38,643 nt of DNA from Verrucomicrobiota bacterium (GTDB taxonomy: Bacteria > Verrucomicrobiota > Verrucomicrobiia > Opitutales > JABDGR01): NCBI GenBank assembly GCA_013285985.1, contig JABDGR010000010.1, positions 1-38,643 of the forward strand. The letters run 5' to 3'. The position numbers were made by a program, and so were the translations under genes. The notes under the pieces are model-generated. The model ran no database searches, had not been told where the DNA came from, and was given only the letters and a program-made list of their open reading frames with translations. Positions 22,759-31,736 of the stretch are shown piece by piece; within the stretch, counting starts at the first letter, position 1, and every line of letters starts with the position of its first letter.

Positions 22759-24378
22759 ATGAATTCATCCACCATTCGCAGATTTGCGCTGCCGACGATC
22801 ATCGTTCTCGGCGTGCTGCTGCGGATTTATTGGTTTTGCTGCAACCCGTCGTTGTGGATTGATGAGGCGGCGGTGGCCAATAGCATTGTCAAGTACAGTG
22901 CCGGCCAGTTGTGTGTAAAACCATTGGATAACGCGCAGATGGCGCCGGTCGGGTTTTTGCTGGTGGAGAAGCTGTTTGGCTCCCTGGGCAATTATAGTGA
23001 ATCGTCTTTGCGCCTGTTTTCTTTGCTCAGTGGGATTGCGGCCCTGGTGATGTTTTGGCGGCTCGCCCGCCAGTTGTGCGATGGCCTCCCGTTAGTTTTC
23101 GCGGTGGCGTTGTTTAGTTTTTCCGGCCCATTGATCTACCACTCCAGTGAAGTGAAGCAGTATGAAACGGAAGTCCTGGCGGCGGTGGTGATATTGTGGC
23201 TGGTGGTGCGTCTACGCGATGGCTTGACGGCGAAGCAGGCTCTGGCCGCGGGGGTGGCCGCTGCGATCTGTGTGTGGTTTGCCTTCAGTTCCATTTTTGT
23301 CATTGCCGGGGCCCTGGCCACGCTGTGGGTGTGTTTTCTGTCCAAAAAGGAATGGCAAAACGTGGCCCGCATCGCCGGCATCGTGGGTTTGGCGCTGGCT
23401 TCATTTGTCGCTTATTATATTTTTATTATCCGGCCCAGCGCCAACCTGGCGGTGCAGCAATCGGCTTACGAAGGGCATTTTGCACCCTGGCCGGTTTCCC
23501 TCCGGGCCTTGCTGTGGTATGCGCGCACGGGGTATCTGGCGCTGGGGGACCCTTTTGGTGTTTCCCTCGACGTAAACCTGCCTTTTTTGCCGCATTCTGC
23601 GACGCTGAAATACCTGGCGACGTTGTCTTACCCCGCCATCGCGCTCTGTGGTATTGGAGTGTACCAGTTCTGGAAGGACAATCGCACCCTGGGCTGCCTG
23701 CTGGGCTCGCCTCTGGTGCTGGCGTTGGTGGCTTCGCTGCTGGGCAAGTATCCGCTGCTAGAGCGGCATTTTCTGTTTTTTGTCCCTTCGTTTTGCCTCT
23801 TGCTGGCCAAGGCGGTTGAGGCAATGGCCGTGGAGGCCAAAGCGTGGCCTGGCAAAAGACAACTGATTTCCAGGGCGCTGGTAGTCTGGACCTTACTGTA
23901 TGTGGTGGTGAATCTCGGCGCGAAAGTTGCGCGGCCGGCCTTGTTCGGCGGGATGAAGCATTCGACCATGCGCGAGGCGATTCGCTACATCAACGAGCAC
24001 TACCAGAAAGGCGACGAAGTTTATATTTTATGGAACGCTGTTCCGTTTTACACGTATTACGGTTATCGTTATGACTTGAACTGGAGCCCCCAGATTAGCG
24101 GCGACCCCCGGATTGGCGCTCATTCGCTGGACGAAATCCGGGCCCGAGTAAAACACGATGTGCAGGCCGGTGTCGCGGGGCACGCCCGCACCTGGTTTTT
24201 GATGGAGGAGGTTTATTCCCTGATTAACTACACCGATGAGAAAGGCGTGACCCACGACATCGAAACGCCGACCGCCGATTTATACCAGGAAGTTTTGAGC
24301 ACCGATGACAAGGGGAAAATTCCCGCCAAATTCATCGGCCACGGGGCGGCGGCGTATTTGGTGGTGAACGAGAAATGA
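22759..24378 (+). CDS. GT-C type membrane glycosyltransferase, putative
   Basis: A 539-residue inner-membrane protein. The N-terminal helix is followed by LWIDEAAVANSIV (about residues 31-43), the acidic loop typical of GT-C enzymes such as the ArnT/PMT and GT39 families, and by about ten hydrophobic segments up to about 385. A soluble periplasmic domain of about 150 residues follows. These enzymes move a sugar from a polyprenyl-phosphate carrier to a protein, lipid or polysaccharide; the acceptor is unknown. A GT2 enzyme that could make the carrier-bound sugar is encoded 2.2 kb away. Its stop codon directly abuts that of the convergent prolyl oligopeptidase gene. Confidence 0.82.
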   Translation: MNSSTIRRFALPTIIVLGVLLRIYWFCCNPSLWIDEAAVANSIVKYSAGQLCVKPLDNAQMAPVGFLLVEKLFGSLGNYSESSLRLFSLLSGIAALVMFWRLARQLCDGLPLVFAVALFSFSGPLIYHSSEVKQYETEVLAAVVILWLVVRLRDGLTAKQALAAGVAAAICVWFAFSSIFVIAGALATLWVCFLSKKEWQNVARIAGIVGLALASFVAYYIFIIRPSANLAVQQSAYEGHFAPWPVSLRALLWYARTGYLALGDPFGVSLDVNLPFLPHSATLKYLATLSYPAIALCGIGVYQFWKDNRTLGCLLGSPLVLALVASLLGKYPLLERHFLFFVPSFCLLLAKAVEAMAVEAKAWPGKRQLISRALVVWTLLYVVVNLGAKVARPALFGGMKHSTMREAIRYINEHYQKGDEVYILWNAVPFYTYYGYRYDLNWSPQISGDPRIGAHSLDEIRARVKHDVQAGVAGHARTWFLMEEVYSLINYTDEKGVTHDIETPTADLYQEVLSTDDKGKIPAKFIGHGAAAYLVVNEK

Positions 24379-26523
24379 TTAAAATCCATCGGGCAGTTTC
24401 ATCCCAAGTTCTTTAAGGAGGAACGCATACTGGTCGGCGGTTTCGGCGATGAGTTTATCGGTCGGTTTGCCCGCGCCGTGTCCGGCACGGGTTTCAACAC
24501 GGATGAGGATGGGCGCGGTTCCGGCCTGGGCCTTTTGCAACGTGGCGGCAAACTTGAAGCTGTGCGCGGGCACCACGCGGTCGTCATGGTCGGCGGTGGT
24601 GATGAGCGTCGGCGGGTATTTCGTGCCGGGGTGGATGTTTTGCAGGGGTGAATAGGCGTAGAGCGCCTTAAACTCGGTGGCGTCTTCCGGCGAGCCGTAG
24701 TCACTCATCCAGGCCCAGCCGATGGTGAATTTGTTGAAGCGCAGCATGTCCATCACGCCGACATCGGGAAGGGCCGCGCCGAAAAGATCGGGCCGCTGGG
24801 TCAGGCACGCGCCGATGAGCAGGCCGCCGTTGCTCGCGCCGTTAATGGCCAGCCTGGGCGTCGAGGTATAGTGGTGGTCAATGAGCCATTGGGCCGCGCC
24901 GATGAAGTCATCGAAAACATTTTGTTTTTTCAATTTCATGCCGGCCTGATGCCAGTCCTCGCCGTATTCGCCGCCACCGCGCAGAGTAGCCACGGCATAC
25001 ACGCCGCCCATTTCCAGCCAGACGAGGTTGGCGACGCTGAACCAGGGCGTGATGTTGATATCGAACCCGCCGTAACCGTAGAGGAGGGTGGGGTTCGTGC
25101 CATTGAGTTTCAGGCCTTTCTTATAGGTGAGGAACATGGGCACGCGCGTGCCGTCCTTGCTGGTGTAGAAAACCTGGGTCGTCTCAAAGTCCGCCGGGTC
25201 GAAATCCACCTTGGGTTGGCGGAAGATGGTGCTGGTGCTCGTGGTGAGGTCGAGGCGGTAAATCGTTCGTGGTACGGTGAAACTCATGTAGGAATAAAAC
25301 GTTTCGGTATCGCTGCGCTTGCCGGTGAAGCCTGCGATGTCGCCAATGCCAGGCAGCATGACTTCACGCTGGAGCTTTCCATCCAGCCCAAAGATTTTCA
25401 CCTGGCTGTGCGCGTCCTTGAGGTAGGTGCAGACAAAGGAATTGTTTAGTGCGGAAACGCCTTGGAGCGTTTCCGGGGCTTCGGGGACGATTTCGTTCCA
25501 GAACGCGCGGGCGGGCTGGGTCGTGTCGATGGCGATGATGCGGCCATGCGGGGCGTTTTGGTTGGTCTGGAACCAGAACACTGGCCCGTCGTTGTCAATG
25601 AAGGCATATTGCGCGTCAAAATCGTCCAACAGCGGCGTGACTTTCGCCCCGGGCTGGGTGAGGTCGAGGTAATAGACGCGGTTGCGCTGGTCGGAGCCGG
25701 TGGAGACGTTGATGACGAGATAATGGCCGTCGTCGGTGACGATTTCGTCAAAGCCCCAGTCGTCATGGTCGGGGCGTTCGTAAACCAGCTTGTCCTCGGA
25801 TTGTGCGGTGCCGAGTTTGTGGTAAAAGATTTTCTGGAATTTATTGAGGCTCGTCAGCGCATCGCCCGCCTTGGGCTCGTCAAAACGGCTGTAATAAAGG
25901 CCTGTGCCGTCGGTCGTCCAGGCGGGAGAGGCGAATTTTATCCATTGCAACTTGTCGGGCAAATCCTGACCGGTGCGGGCATTGCGGATTTTCCAAATCT
26001 GCCAGTCGGAGCCGGCCTCGGCCAGGCCGTAGGCCAGCAGGTTGCCGTCCTTGCTCACGGAAGTATCGGCGAGCGCGACCGTGCCGTCGGTGGAAAGCTT
26101 GTTCGGGTCGAGCAGCAGCGTCGGCGTCGCGTCGAACGAAGTCATCGTGTAGAGGACGCTTTGGTTTTGCAGCCCGTCGTTTTTGGAAAAGAAATAACGC
26201 CCGCCGACTTTGTAGGGCACGGCGTAGCGCTCGTAGTTCCACAATTTGGTCAACCGGTCGCGGATGGCTGCGCGTTCGGGAATCTTTTCGAGAAAGCCGA
26301 AAGTGACCTTGTTTTGTGCCTCGACCCAGGCCTTGGTCTCGGGCGAGTTATCGTCTTCCAGCCAGCGGTAGGGGTCGGCAACGGTCACTCCATTGTAATC
26401 ATCCACCTGGGCAACAGTGCGGGTGGCGGGGTAGGACAAAGTTACAGGCATTGAGGAAGAGGCGCACCCGGCCAGCAAGGCCGGCATCGCCACGGCGGTT
26501 ATCCAAGGCAGGGAATAGCGCAT
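24379..26523 (-). CDS. Prolyl oligopeptidase (S9A), lipoprotein
   Basis: A 714-residue serine peptidase that cleaves peptides after proline. The signal peptide ends in the lipobox LLAGC (Cys20), so it is probably lipid-anchored in the periplasm or outer membrane, unlike the usual cytoplasmic mammalian enzyme. The beta-propeller (about residues 80-440) is followed by the alpha/beta hydrolase domain. The catalytic residues are visible: Ser564 in NGASNGGLL, Asp647 in HDDRVVP and His682 in AGHGAGKP. DPYRWLEDDNSPE near the N-terminus is a family hallmark. Length is normal. The gene faces the GT-C gene and has no spacer between the stop codons. The start is preceded by GTGCC. Confidence 0.95.
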   Translation of the reverse strand: MRYSLPWITAVAMPALLAGCASSSMPVTLSYPATRTVAQVDDYNGVTVADPYRWLEDDNSPETKAWVEAQNKVTFGFLEKIPERAAIRDRLTKLWNYERYAVPYKVGGRYFFSKNDGLQNQSVLYTMTSFDATPTLLLDPNKLSTDGTVALADTSVSKDGNLLAYGLAEAGSDWQIWKIRNARTGQDLPDKLQWIKFASPAWTTDGTGLYYSRFDEPKAGDALTSLNKFQKIFYHKLGTAQSEDKLVYERPDHDDWGFDEIVTDDGHYLVINVSTGSDQRNRVYYLDLTQPGAKVTPLLDDFDAQYAFIDNDGPVFWFQTNQNAPHGRIIAIDTTQPARAFWNEIVPEAPETLQGVSALNNSFVCTYLKDAHSQVKIFGLDGKLQREVMLPGIGDIAGFTGKRSDTETFYSYMSFTVPRTIYRLDLTTSTSTIFRQPKVDFDPADFETTQVFYTSKDGTRVPMFLTYKKGLKLNGTNPTLLYGYGGFDINITPWFSVANLVWLEMGGVYAVATLRGGGEYGEDWHQAGMKLKKQNVFDDFIGAAQWLIDHHYTSTPRLAINGASNGGLLIGACLTQRPDLFGAALPDVGVMDMLRFNKFTIGWAWMSDYGSPEDATEFKALYAYSPLQNIHPGTKYPPTLITTADHDDRVVPAHSFKFAATLQKAQAGTAPILIRVETRAGHGAGKPTDKLIAETADQYAFLLKELGMKLPDGF

Positions 26524-26568
26524 GGCACGACGATAGAGAGTCTGGTTGCGACGTCAAAACATCCGTGA

Positions 26569-26584
26569 AAAATAACGTTATTTT
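26569..26584. promoter_or_regulatory. Perfect 16-bp palindrome between divergent genes
   Basis: AAAATAACGTTATTTT is a perfect 16-bp palindrome in the 101-nt region between the prolyl oligopeptidase gene (minus) and the GT2 gene (plus). It is flanked by more A and T. Position and symmetry fit an operator bound by a dimeric regulator acting on one or both genes. The protein that might bind it is unknown. Confidence 0.5.
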
Positions 26585-26624
26585 AAGCTTTAACCCACTG
26601 GGTGAAAAGCACTACCGTAGGACG

Positions 26625-27317
26625 ATGCAGGTCTCTGTAGTTGTCCCCGTCTACAATGAAGAACGCACGGTCGTCACGCTGCTCAAGCGCGTGCTGAACG
26701 CAGGCATGAACCTGAAGGAAATCGTGGTCGTGGACGACGGATCGAAGGATTCCACGCGTGCCAAAGTCGAAGAACTGGCGGCCACGGATGCCCGGGTGCG
26801 CCTGTTGCCACCCCGGGAAAATGGCGGCAAAGGCAAGGCGCTGCGGGTGGGATTTGCCGCGGCGACGGGGGATATTGTCGTCGTCCAGGACGCCGACCTC
26901 GAGTACAACCCGGCGGAGCTGCCGCGCCTGCTCCAGCCCATTTACGATGGCCAGGCGGACGTGGTGTTTGGCTCGCGTTTTATTGGTGCCGGCCCCCACC
27001 GCGTGCACCTTTTTTGGCATATGGTCGGCAACAAAGGGCTGACGCTCCTTTCGAACATATGCACGAACCTGAACCTCACCGACATGGAGTGCTGCTACAA
27101 GGCCTTTCGCCGCGAAGTCATCCAAAGCATCGTGCTGGAGGAGAACCGTTTCGGTTTTGAGCCGGAAGTGACGGCGAAGGTGGCCAAAAAGCGCGTGCGT
27201 GTGTATGAAGTCGGCGTCTCGTATTTCGGGCGCACTTATGCCGAAGGCAAGAAAATCGGTTGGAAGGATCTCTTTCGCGCGCTTTACTGCATCGCGAAAT
27301 ACAGCTTTTTCCGGTGA
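26625..27317 (+). CDS. GT2 glycosyltransferase, polyprenyl-phosphate type
   Basis: A 230-residue soluble GT-A enzyme resembling dolichol/polyprenyl-phosphate sugar synthases. It has VSVVVPVYNEERTV (about residues 3-16), VVVDDGSKDST (about 34-44), the nucleotide-binding VQDADLEYNP with DAD at 89-91, and FGSRFIGAG. Members transfer a sugar from a nucleotide to a polyprenyl phosphate, which GT-C enzymes then use. The next gene encodes such a GT-C-like protein, and its GTG start overlaps this gene's TGA stop (GTGA), so both are translationally coupled. The ATG at 26625 starts exactly at the family N-terminus; longer versions would run into the peptidase promoter region. Confidence 0.9.
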   Translation: MQVSVVVPVYNEERTVVTLLKRVLNAGMNLKEIVVVDDGSKDSTRAKVEELAATDARVRLLPPRENGGKGKALRVGFAAATGDIVVVQDADLEYNPAELPRLLQPIYDGQADVVFGSRFIGAGPHRVHLFWHMVGNKGLTLLSNICTNLNLTDMECCYKAFRREVIQSIVLEENRFGFEPEVTAKVAKKRVRVYEVGVSYFGRTYAEGKKIGWKDLFRALYCIAKYSFFR

Positions 27318-29176
27318 ACGATAACGCAGCTCCGCCGCCGCCGGCCGCGAGCACCCCGCGCACGCGGCAGCAACGGTTTGCCCTCGGAGTGGCCTTGGCC
27401 GTGGCGCTCTACGGGGTCGCTTATCTCATCTGGTATTTGCAGACGCCGCTGGGCCGCGCGCCGCAGTTGGACGGCGCGGAAAACATCGCTCTCGCCCGGC
27501 AGATTGCCACCGGCACGTTGCCACACGAGCCGTTTTACCGCGCCATGCTCTATCCGGCGGCATTGGCGATTCCGTTAAAACTCTGTTTACCCGCGGATGA
27601 TCTGCCGGCATTCGCGGCGATTTTTGGCCTGTTTTGCCATTTCATCATCACCCTGGGCGTGGCGCGCCTGGCGGCGCGGGTTTGGGTTGGCCCCAGGGAA
27701 AAATGGGCGGCGGTGCTGGCGGCGGCGTTGTGGGGGTTGAATCCCGTGGCGCTGTTTTATGCAGTGGATGTACTCGATACGGTTCCCTCGCTGGCGCTGG
27801 CCGTGTGGGCGCTGGTTTGGTGGACGCGACCGGGTGCGCAACAGCACGACGCCTGGGTCGGCGGGGTTTTGCTGGGATTGGCGGTGGCGGCTCGACCACA
27901 TTTTTTGCCACTCGTTTTTGTCGCACCGTTGGCGCGGTCCTGGCTGGCGGGTCGCTGGCGGCCGCAGTTGTCGGATGCGTTGGCCTGGGCCGGGGCGGCG
28001 GCAATTTTACTCGGAGTCGGCATGGTTAATGGCTGGTACGGCGGCGACTATGCGGTTCTTCCTGCACAAGGGCCCTACAATTTCTATGCCGCCAATCGGC
28101 CGGGAGCGAACGGGAAGTATTACGCACAGGAATTGTTTTTCTCCACTCTGGCGCCCGGAGAAAATCCGGCGCGCAAGGAAGAGGAAATGATGTTTGCTGA
28201 GGCCAAAAAAACTTTTTCCGGACCGGCCGATGTTTATTGGAACGAAAGGGCGGTGCGGGCCATCAAGCAAAATCCCCGCGCCTGGCTGAAACTGGAAATT
28301 AAAAAAGCCTATTACCTCCTCAACGACTTCGACCAGTATAACAACAAGACTTACGCCTGGCACAAGGCGGAGTCGCCATTACTGCAGTGGAACTTTTTAG
28401 GGTGGGGGATTTTATTGGTCTTTTCCGCGGGCCTGCTGGCGGTCCGAGGCCGCGGCCTGGGGTCGGTGGTGGCAGACTTCAACTGCCCGATGGTGGCAAG
28501 CATGCTGCTGGTTTTCTGCGTCTATGCCGCAGGTGATCTCATGTATTACGCGAGTGGCCGTTTTCGTCTGCCGTTAATAACCTTGCTGTGTGTTCTGGCG
28601 AGTGGCTGGACGACCTGGCCGGGTTGGGCCGCGATAAAACCAAGGCAAATTGTGCTCGGAGTTTGCGCACTGCTAATGGCGTCGTTCGTCACCTTTTCCA
28701 ATTTCTTTAATGCCCATGACGAGTCCACGTTCATTCAGGATGATCTGCTCTCGGCCAACGCCGCCGCCCAAGTGGGCGACGACGCGCAGGCTTATGCACT
28801 GGCCGGGCAGGCCTTGGCGCGCGATCCACTACGTGCGGATGCCCGGCGGATTGCGGTGATGAGTTACTTCAACCTTTCGGTCGGCAACGTCGAAGGCTAC
28901 GACACGCTGGCCGGCTGGAAACAGCAGTTGGGGCGCGTCAACGGCTTGGAGTCGCAGGATGCCGGATTGGCCCTGGCCGCCGGCGTCGCGTCATGGAAAA
29001 CCGGCGATCAAGAGCAAGCGGAAAAAATTTGGGAGAACGGCGCTGCACGTTTCGGACCGGATTCAGCGCCGGCCAGAGCACTGGCGGCGGCGCATTTTTT
29101 GCGCGGTGAAACCGTTGCGCCATCTTCCCCGTCCGAACCAGCCCTGGTGGAATACTTGAAAAGAAACGCCAGCTAG
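27314..29176 (+). CDS. GT-C-like membrane protein with TPR-like C-terminus
   Basis: A 620-residue protein. The GTG at 27314 overlaps the stop of the GT2 gene (GTGA) and begins a Pro/Ala-rich N-terminus. About ten hydrophobic helices follow to about residue 460. The first periplasmic loop holds [19 protein letters not shown] and ends FYRAMLYP, the loop pattern of PMT_2/GT39-like enzymes. After the last helix a soluble region of about 140 residues with repeated Ala-rich helix pairs ([38 protein letters not shown]) looks TPR-like. It probably uses the polyprenyl-linked sugar made by its partner GT2. Its stop codon overlaps that of hpt on the other strand. Confidence 0.8.
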   Translation: MNDNAAPPPPAASTPRTRQQRFALGVALAVALYGVAYLIWYLQTPLGRAPQLDGAENIALARQIATGTLPHEPFYRAMLYPAALAIPLKLCLPADDLPAFAAIFGLFCHFIITLGVARLAARVWVGPREKWAAVLAAALWGLNPVALFYAVDVLDTVPSLALAVWALVWWTRPGAQQHDAWVGGVLLGLAVAARPHFLPLVFVAPLARSWLAGRWRPQLSDALAWAGAAAILLGVGMVNGWYGGDYAVLPAQGPYNFYAANRPGANGKYYAQELFFSTLAPGENPARKEEEMMFAEAKKTFSGPADVYWNERAVRAIKQNPRAWLKLEIKKAYYLLNDFDQYNNKTYAWHKAESPLLQWNFLGWGILLVFSAGLLAVRGRGLGSVVADFNCPMVASMLLVFCVYAAGDLMYYASGRFRLPLITLLCVLASGWTTWPGWAAIKPRQIVLGVCALLMASFVTFSNFFNAHDESTFIQDDLLSANAAAQVGDDAQAYALAGQALARDPLRADARRIAVMSYFNLSVGNVEGYDTLAGWKQQLGRVNGLESQDAGLALAAGVASWKTGDQEQAEKIWENGAARFGPDSAPARALAAAHFLRGETVAPSSPSEPALVEYLKRNAS

Positions 29177-29769
29177 CGCCGCGAGGCCGGCTGCTCATCC
29201 TTGCGGGCGGCGCACCAATTCGGCGGATTTTGCAGTTCAGGCTTGAGCACGCCGATGCAGGGCAGGTTGCGGTAGCGTTCGGCAAAATCCAGCCCATAGC
29301 CCACCACAAAATGGTCGGGAATTGTGAAGCCCACGAAGTCCGGCGCGACTTTATTTTCCTTGCGGCGCTTTTTATTGAGCAAAACGCAGGTGTGAAGGGA
29401 GGCCGGTTTTTGCGCGCGCAGAATGCGGGTCACCTTGTCCAGCGTGCGCCCGGTGTCGAGAATGTCATCAATGAGCAGGACGTGCTGGCCGGTGAGGTCG
29501 AGGCGAATCTGGTCAATGATTTCCGGCTCGGTGACCGGGCGGTCTTCGTCCTTGTAGGAGGAAACGCGCACGCAATCCATGCGGGCATGCAAATTAAAAT
29601 GGCGTAGCAGGTCGGCTGCGAACATGATGGAGCCGTTGGTGATGCAAATAGCGCTGATCTCTTCTACTCCCTTCTTGCGATAGAGTTCAGTCAGCTGGCT
29701 GCCGAGTTCGGCAATGCGGTGTTTAATTTCGTCTTCGCTGACGACAATTTGGGCTAAATCGCTTTTCAT
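29173..29769 (-). CDS. hpt: Hypoxanthine phosphoribosyltransferase
   Basis: A 198-residue purine-salvage enzyme that joins hypoxanthine or guanine to PRPP. The PRPP-binding motif [14 protein letters not shown] (about residues 97-110; Asp101 and Asp102) is diagnostic. [10 protein letters not shown] and [12 protein letters not shown] belong to the earlier PPi and flexible loops, and [20 protein letters not shown] is the typical base-binding C-terminal region. Length is slightly above the usual 175-185 because of a C-terminal extension. Its ATG overlaps the stop of the TPR protein gene in the order ATGA, so that gene is coupled downstream. The C-terminal stop shares CTAG with the GT-C-like gene on the plus strand. 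Confidence 0.94.
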   Translation of the reverse strand: MKSDLAQIVVSEDEIKHRIAELGSQLTELYRKKGVEEISAICITNGSIMFAADLLRHFNLHARMDCVRVSSYKDEDRPVTEPEIIDQIRLDLTGQHVLLIDDILDTGRTLDKVTRILRAQKPASLHTCVLLNKKRRKENKVAPDFVGFTIPDHFVVGYGLDFAERYRNLPCIGVLKPELQNPPNWCAARKDEQPASRR

Positions 29770-30527
29770 GATGCTTTGGCCAGGGGTAGGGCGGACGGGA
29801 ATTTTGCGCGGGCGGTTTTCAACAGGTCAGCTATTTTTGGGCCAAGTGTGTCCGTGTCAGGCGGCGGGATGGCTTCAGCTTGTGCAAGCAATTGAACCGC
29901 AGCGGGTTCACCATGCTCAAGCAAAAACTTGCCGTTGAAGTAATAAATCGTTCGCAACAGGTCCGGGCTGAAGTCCTTGGGGTCGCTTTGGATGCGCTTC
30001 AGCAGCCAGGCGAAATCCTCGCGGGCGAGATCTCCACGGTCAAGGAACCCGGGGACTTGTGCGGAATTGATGGCGCGGGTAACGCGAACATCAATATCAT
30101 CGGGGGCGGCCTTTTCAGCGGCGTCCATGTAATTAAAGCCTTCGTGCACCCAGCTCAGTTTCGTGAAGATGGAGGAGTACTGGGCGTAGATGGTGCAGGC
30201 GTTGCCGTAGAAGGCCAGGATTTCCTCGTCCGCCGGCTGTTCCTTATGCAAGGTTTTCAGAAGCTCGACGGCGGCGTTGGAGGCGTCTTCATCACCGAAC
30301 GCGCCCAAGTCGCTCAACACCCGGCTCAGTTGTTTGCGCAAAGTCACGTTCTTGGGGTCGGTGGCGAGTGCTTTTTCCAGTTTTGCGCGTGAGGCTTTTT
30401 CCGCGGCAATTTCGGCGGGGCTGGCCTTTACCACCGTATCGAGCGCGCGCAGCGCGGGTGCGGTCAGGGCCATCAGGCCCAAACCAGCCACCAGTGTCCG
30501 GACGGCGTTTTTTATGCGGTGTCGCAT
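29766..30527 (-). CDS. Periplasmic TPR-like protein
   Basis: A 253-residue protein of unknown function. A signal peptide (about residues 1-29; [20 protein letters not shown]) is followed by helical repeats: [20 protein letters not shown] (about 49-68), [20 protein letters not shown], and [20 protein letters not shown], in a TPR-like arrangement. Transcribed leftward, it comes before hpt, and its TGA overlaps the hpt ATG by 4 nt, so the two form an operon. Such a mixed pair of periplasmic TPR and purine salvage genes gives little hint of function. The ATG is preceded by CTCCCACCC without a Shine-Dalgarno sequence. Confidence 0.75.
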   Translation of the reverse strand: MRHRIKNAVRTLVAGLGLMALTAPALRALDTVVKASPAEIAAEKASRAKLEKALATDPKNVTLRKQLSRVLSDLGAFGDEDASNAAVELLKTLHKEQPADEEILAFYGNACTIYAQYSSIFTKLSWVHEGFNYMDAAEKAAPDDIDVRVTRAINSAQVPGFLDRGDLAREDFAWLLKRIQSDPKDFSPDLLRTIYYFNGKFLLEHGEPAAVQLLAQAEAIPPPDTDTLGPKIADLLKTARAKFPSALPLAKAS

Positions 30528-30661
30528 GGGTGGGAGACAACTCTCCCGGTGTGCAGAGTCAAGAACCTAACGTGTAAAACCCCGCGGACTATTGTAACAA
30601 TTCTGCGAGGAGACTGGCGATTGGCTTTGACTCGCAGGCCGTTGCCCGCACTTTCCATGGC

Positions 30662-31732
30662 ATGGTCGCGGTGCGCGTGGAGCAGGTAAGCAAGCGTTTC
30701 GGCGCGGTTACGGCGCTGGAGGGCGTCAGCCTGGACATTGAGTCGGGCGAGCTATTTTTTCTACTGGGCCCCAGTGGAGCGGGCAAGACCACCCTGTTGC
30801 GCTGCCTGGCGGGTCTGGAAAACCCCGATGAAGGCCGCATCACTTTCGGGGGAGAAGATGTCACGCGGGTCGAGCCGCACCTGCGGCAAACCGGCATGGT
30901 TTTCCAAAACTACGCGCTCTGGCCGCATCTGAATGTCGCCGATAATGTGGGTTTTGGCCTGAAACAACTTCGCCGGCCACGCGAAGAAATCAGCGAGCGG
31001 GTGCAGAAAGCCCTGGCGATGGTGCGGCTGGCCGGACAGGAAAACGCCCGCATCCACCAACTTTCCGGGGGGCAGCAACAGCGGGTGGCCTTGGCGAGGG
31101 CGCTGGTCATCCAACCGCGCTGTTTGCTGCTGGATGAGCCGTTATCGAACATCGATGCCCGGCTGCGCCAGGAATTGCGCGGGGAAATCCGCCGCGTGTG
31201 CAAAGAGGCCGGTTTGACGGCGATTTATGTGACCCACGACCAGAAGGAGGCGCTTTCGCTGGCCGACCGCGTCGCAGTGCTCGCGGCGGGGCGGGTTCGC
31301 CAGGTCGGGGCACCGCGCGAATTGTACCGCCGCCCGCGCGACCGATTTGTCGCCGACTTTATTGGTGAGACGAATTTTATCGAAGGCGAGGTCGTGCATG
31401 CGGAGGCCGGTGCGGCCTTGGTGCGCACTGCAGTAGGGGAGTTCCACGGCGCACTGGCCGATCCGGCGGTGTTGCCTGGGGCGGGAGCAAAAGTCGTGGT
31501 GTCGATTCGGCCGGAATGTTTGCGCCTGCTCGAAGACCCCGCGGAGGAAAATTGTGTCACGGGCCGCATCGGGCAGGTGGCCTATTTTGGAGAAGTGGCG
31601 CATTATGAATTCGAAGTGGCGGGCCAGCGTTTGCGGATTTGCGAACTCAACCCGCGTTCCTGGGAAGGCCGGCGCGAAAAAACCCACTACGCCTATGCGG
31701 ATCCCGACGATGTCGTGGTGCTGCCGGCGTGA
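30662..31732 (+). CDS. ABC transporter ATPase, MalK/PotA/FbpC type
   Basis: A 356-residue ABC ATPase. The nucleotide-binding domain has Walker A GPSGAGKTTLL (about residues 37-47), the Q loop VFQNYALWPHLNV, the signature LSGGQQQRVALARAL (about 135-149), Walker B CLLLDEPLSNID and the H-loop TAIYVTHDQKEAL. A C-terminal TOBE domain (about 240-355) is typical of importers for sugars, polyamines, iron or thiamine (MalK/PotA/FbpC group). The next gene, 4 nt downstream, encodes a BtuF-type binding lipoprotein, but no permease gene is in the window. TOBE-bearing ATPases rarely pair with BtuF-type proteins, which makes the pairing unusual. Confidence 0.93.
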   Translation: MVAVRVEQVSKRFGAVTALEGVSLDIESGELFFLLGPSGAGKTTLLRCLAGLENPDEGRITFGGEDVTRVEPHLRQTGMVFQNYALWPHLNVADNVGFGLKQLRRPREEISERVQKALAMVRLAGQENARIHQLSGGQQQRVALARALVIQPRCLLLDEPLSNIDARLRQELRGEIRRVCKEAGLTAIYVTHDQKEALSLADRVAVLAAGRVRQVGAPRELYRRPRDRFVADFIGETNFIEGEVVHAEAGAALVRTAVGEFHGALADPAVLPGAGAKVVVSIRPECLRLLEDPAEENCVTGRIGQVAYFGEVAHYEFEVAGQRLRICELNPRSWEGRREKTHYAYADPDDVVVLPA

Positions 31733-31736
31733 CGGC

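Noticed and set aside
26316-26624. N-terminal extension of the GT2 protein into the peptidase gene
   Set aside because: It would place 103 non-family residues in front of the standard GT2 N-terminus and overlap a gene on the other strand.
30580-30661. Near-palindrome ATTGTAACAAT before the ABC ATPase gene
   Set aside because: It is imperfect and short, so it is not strong enough to report as an operator.
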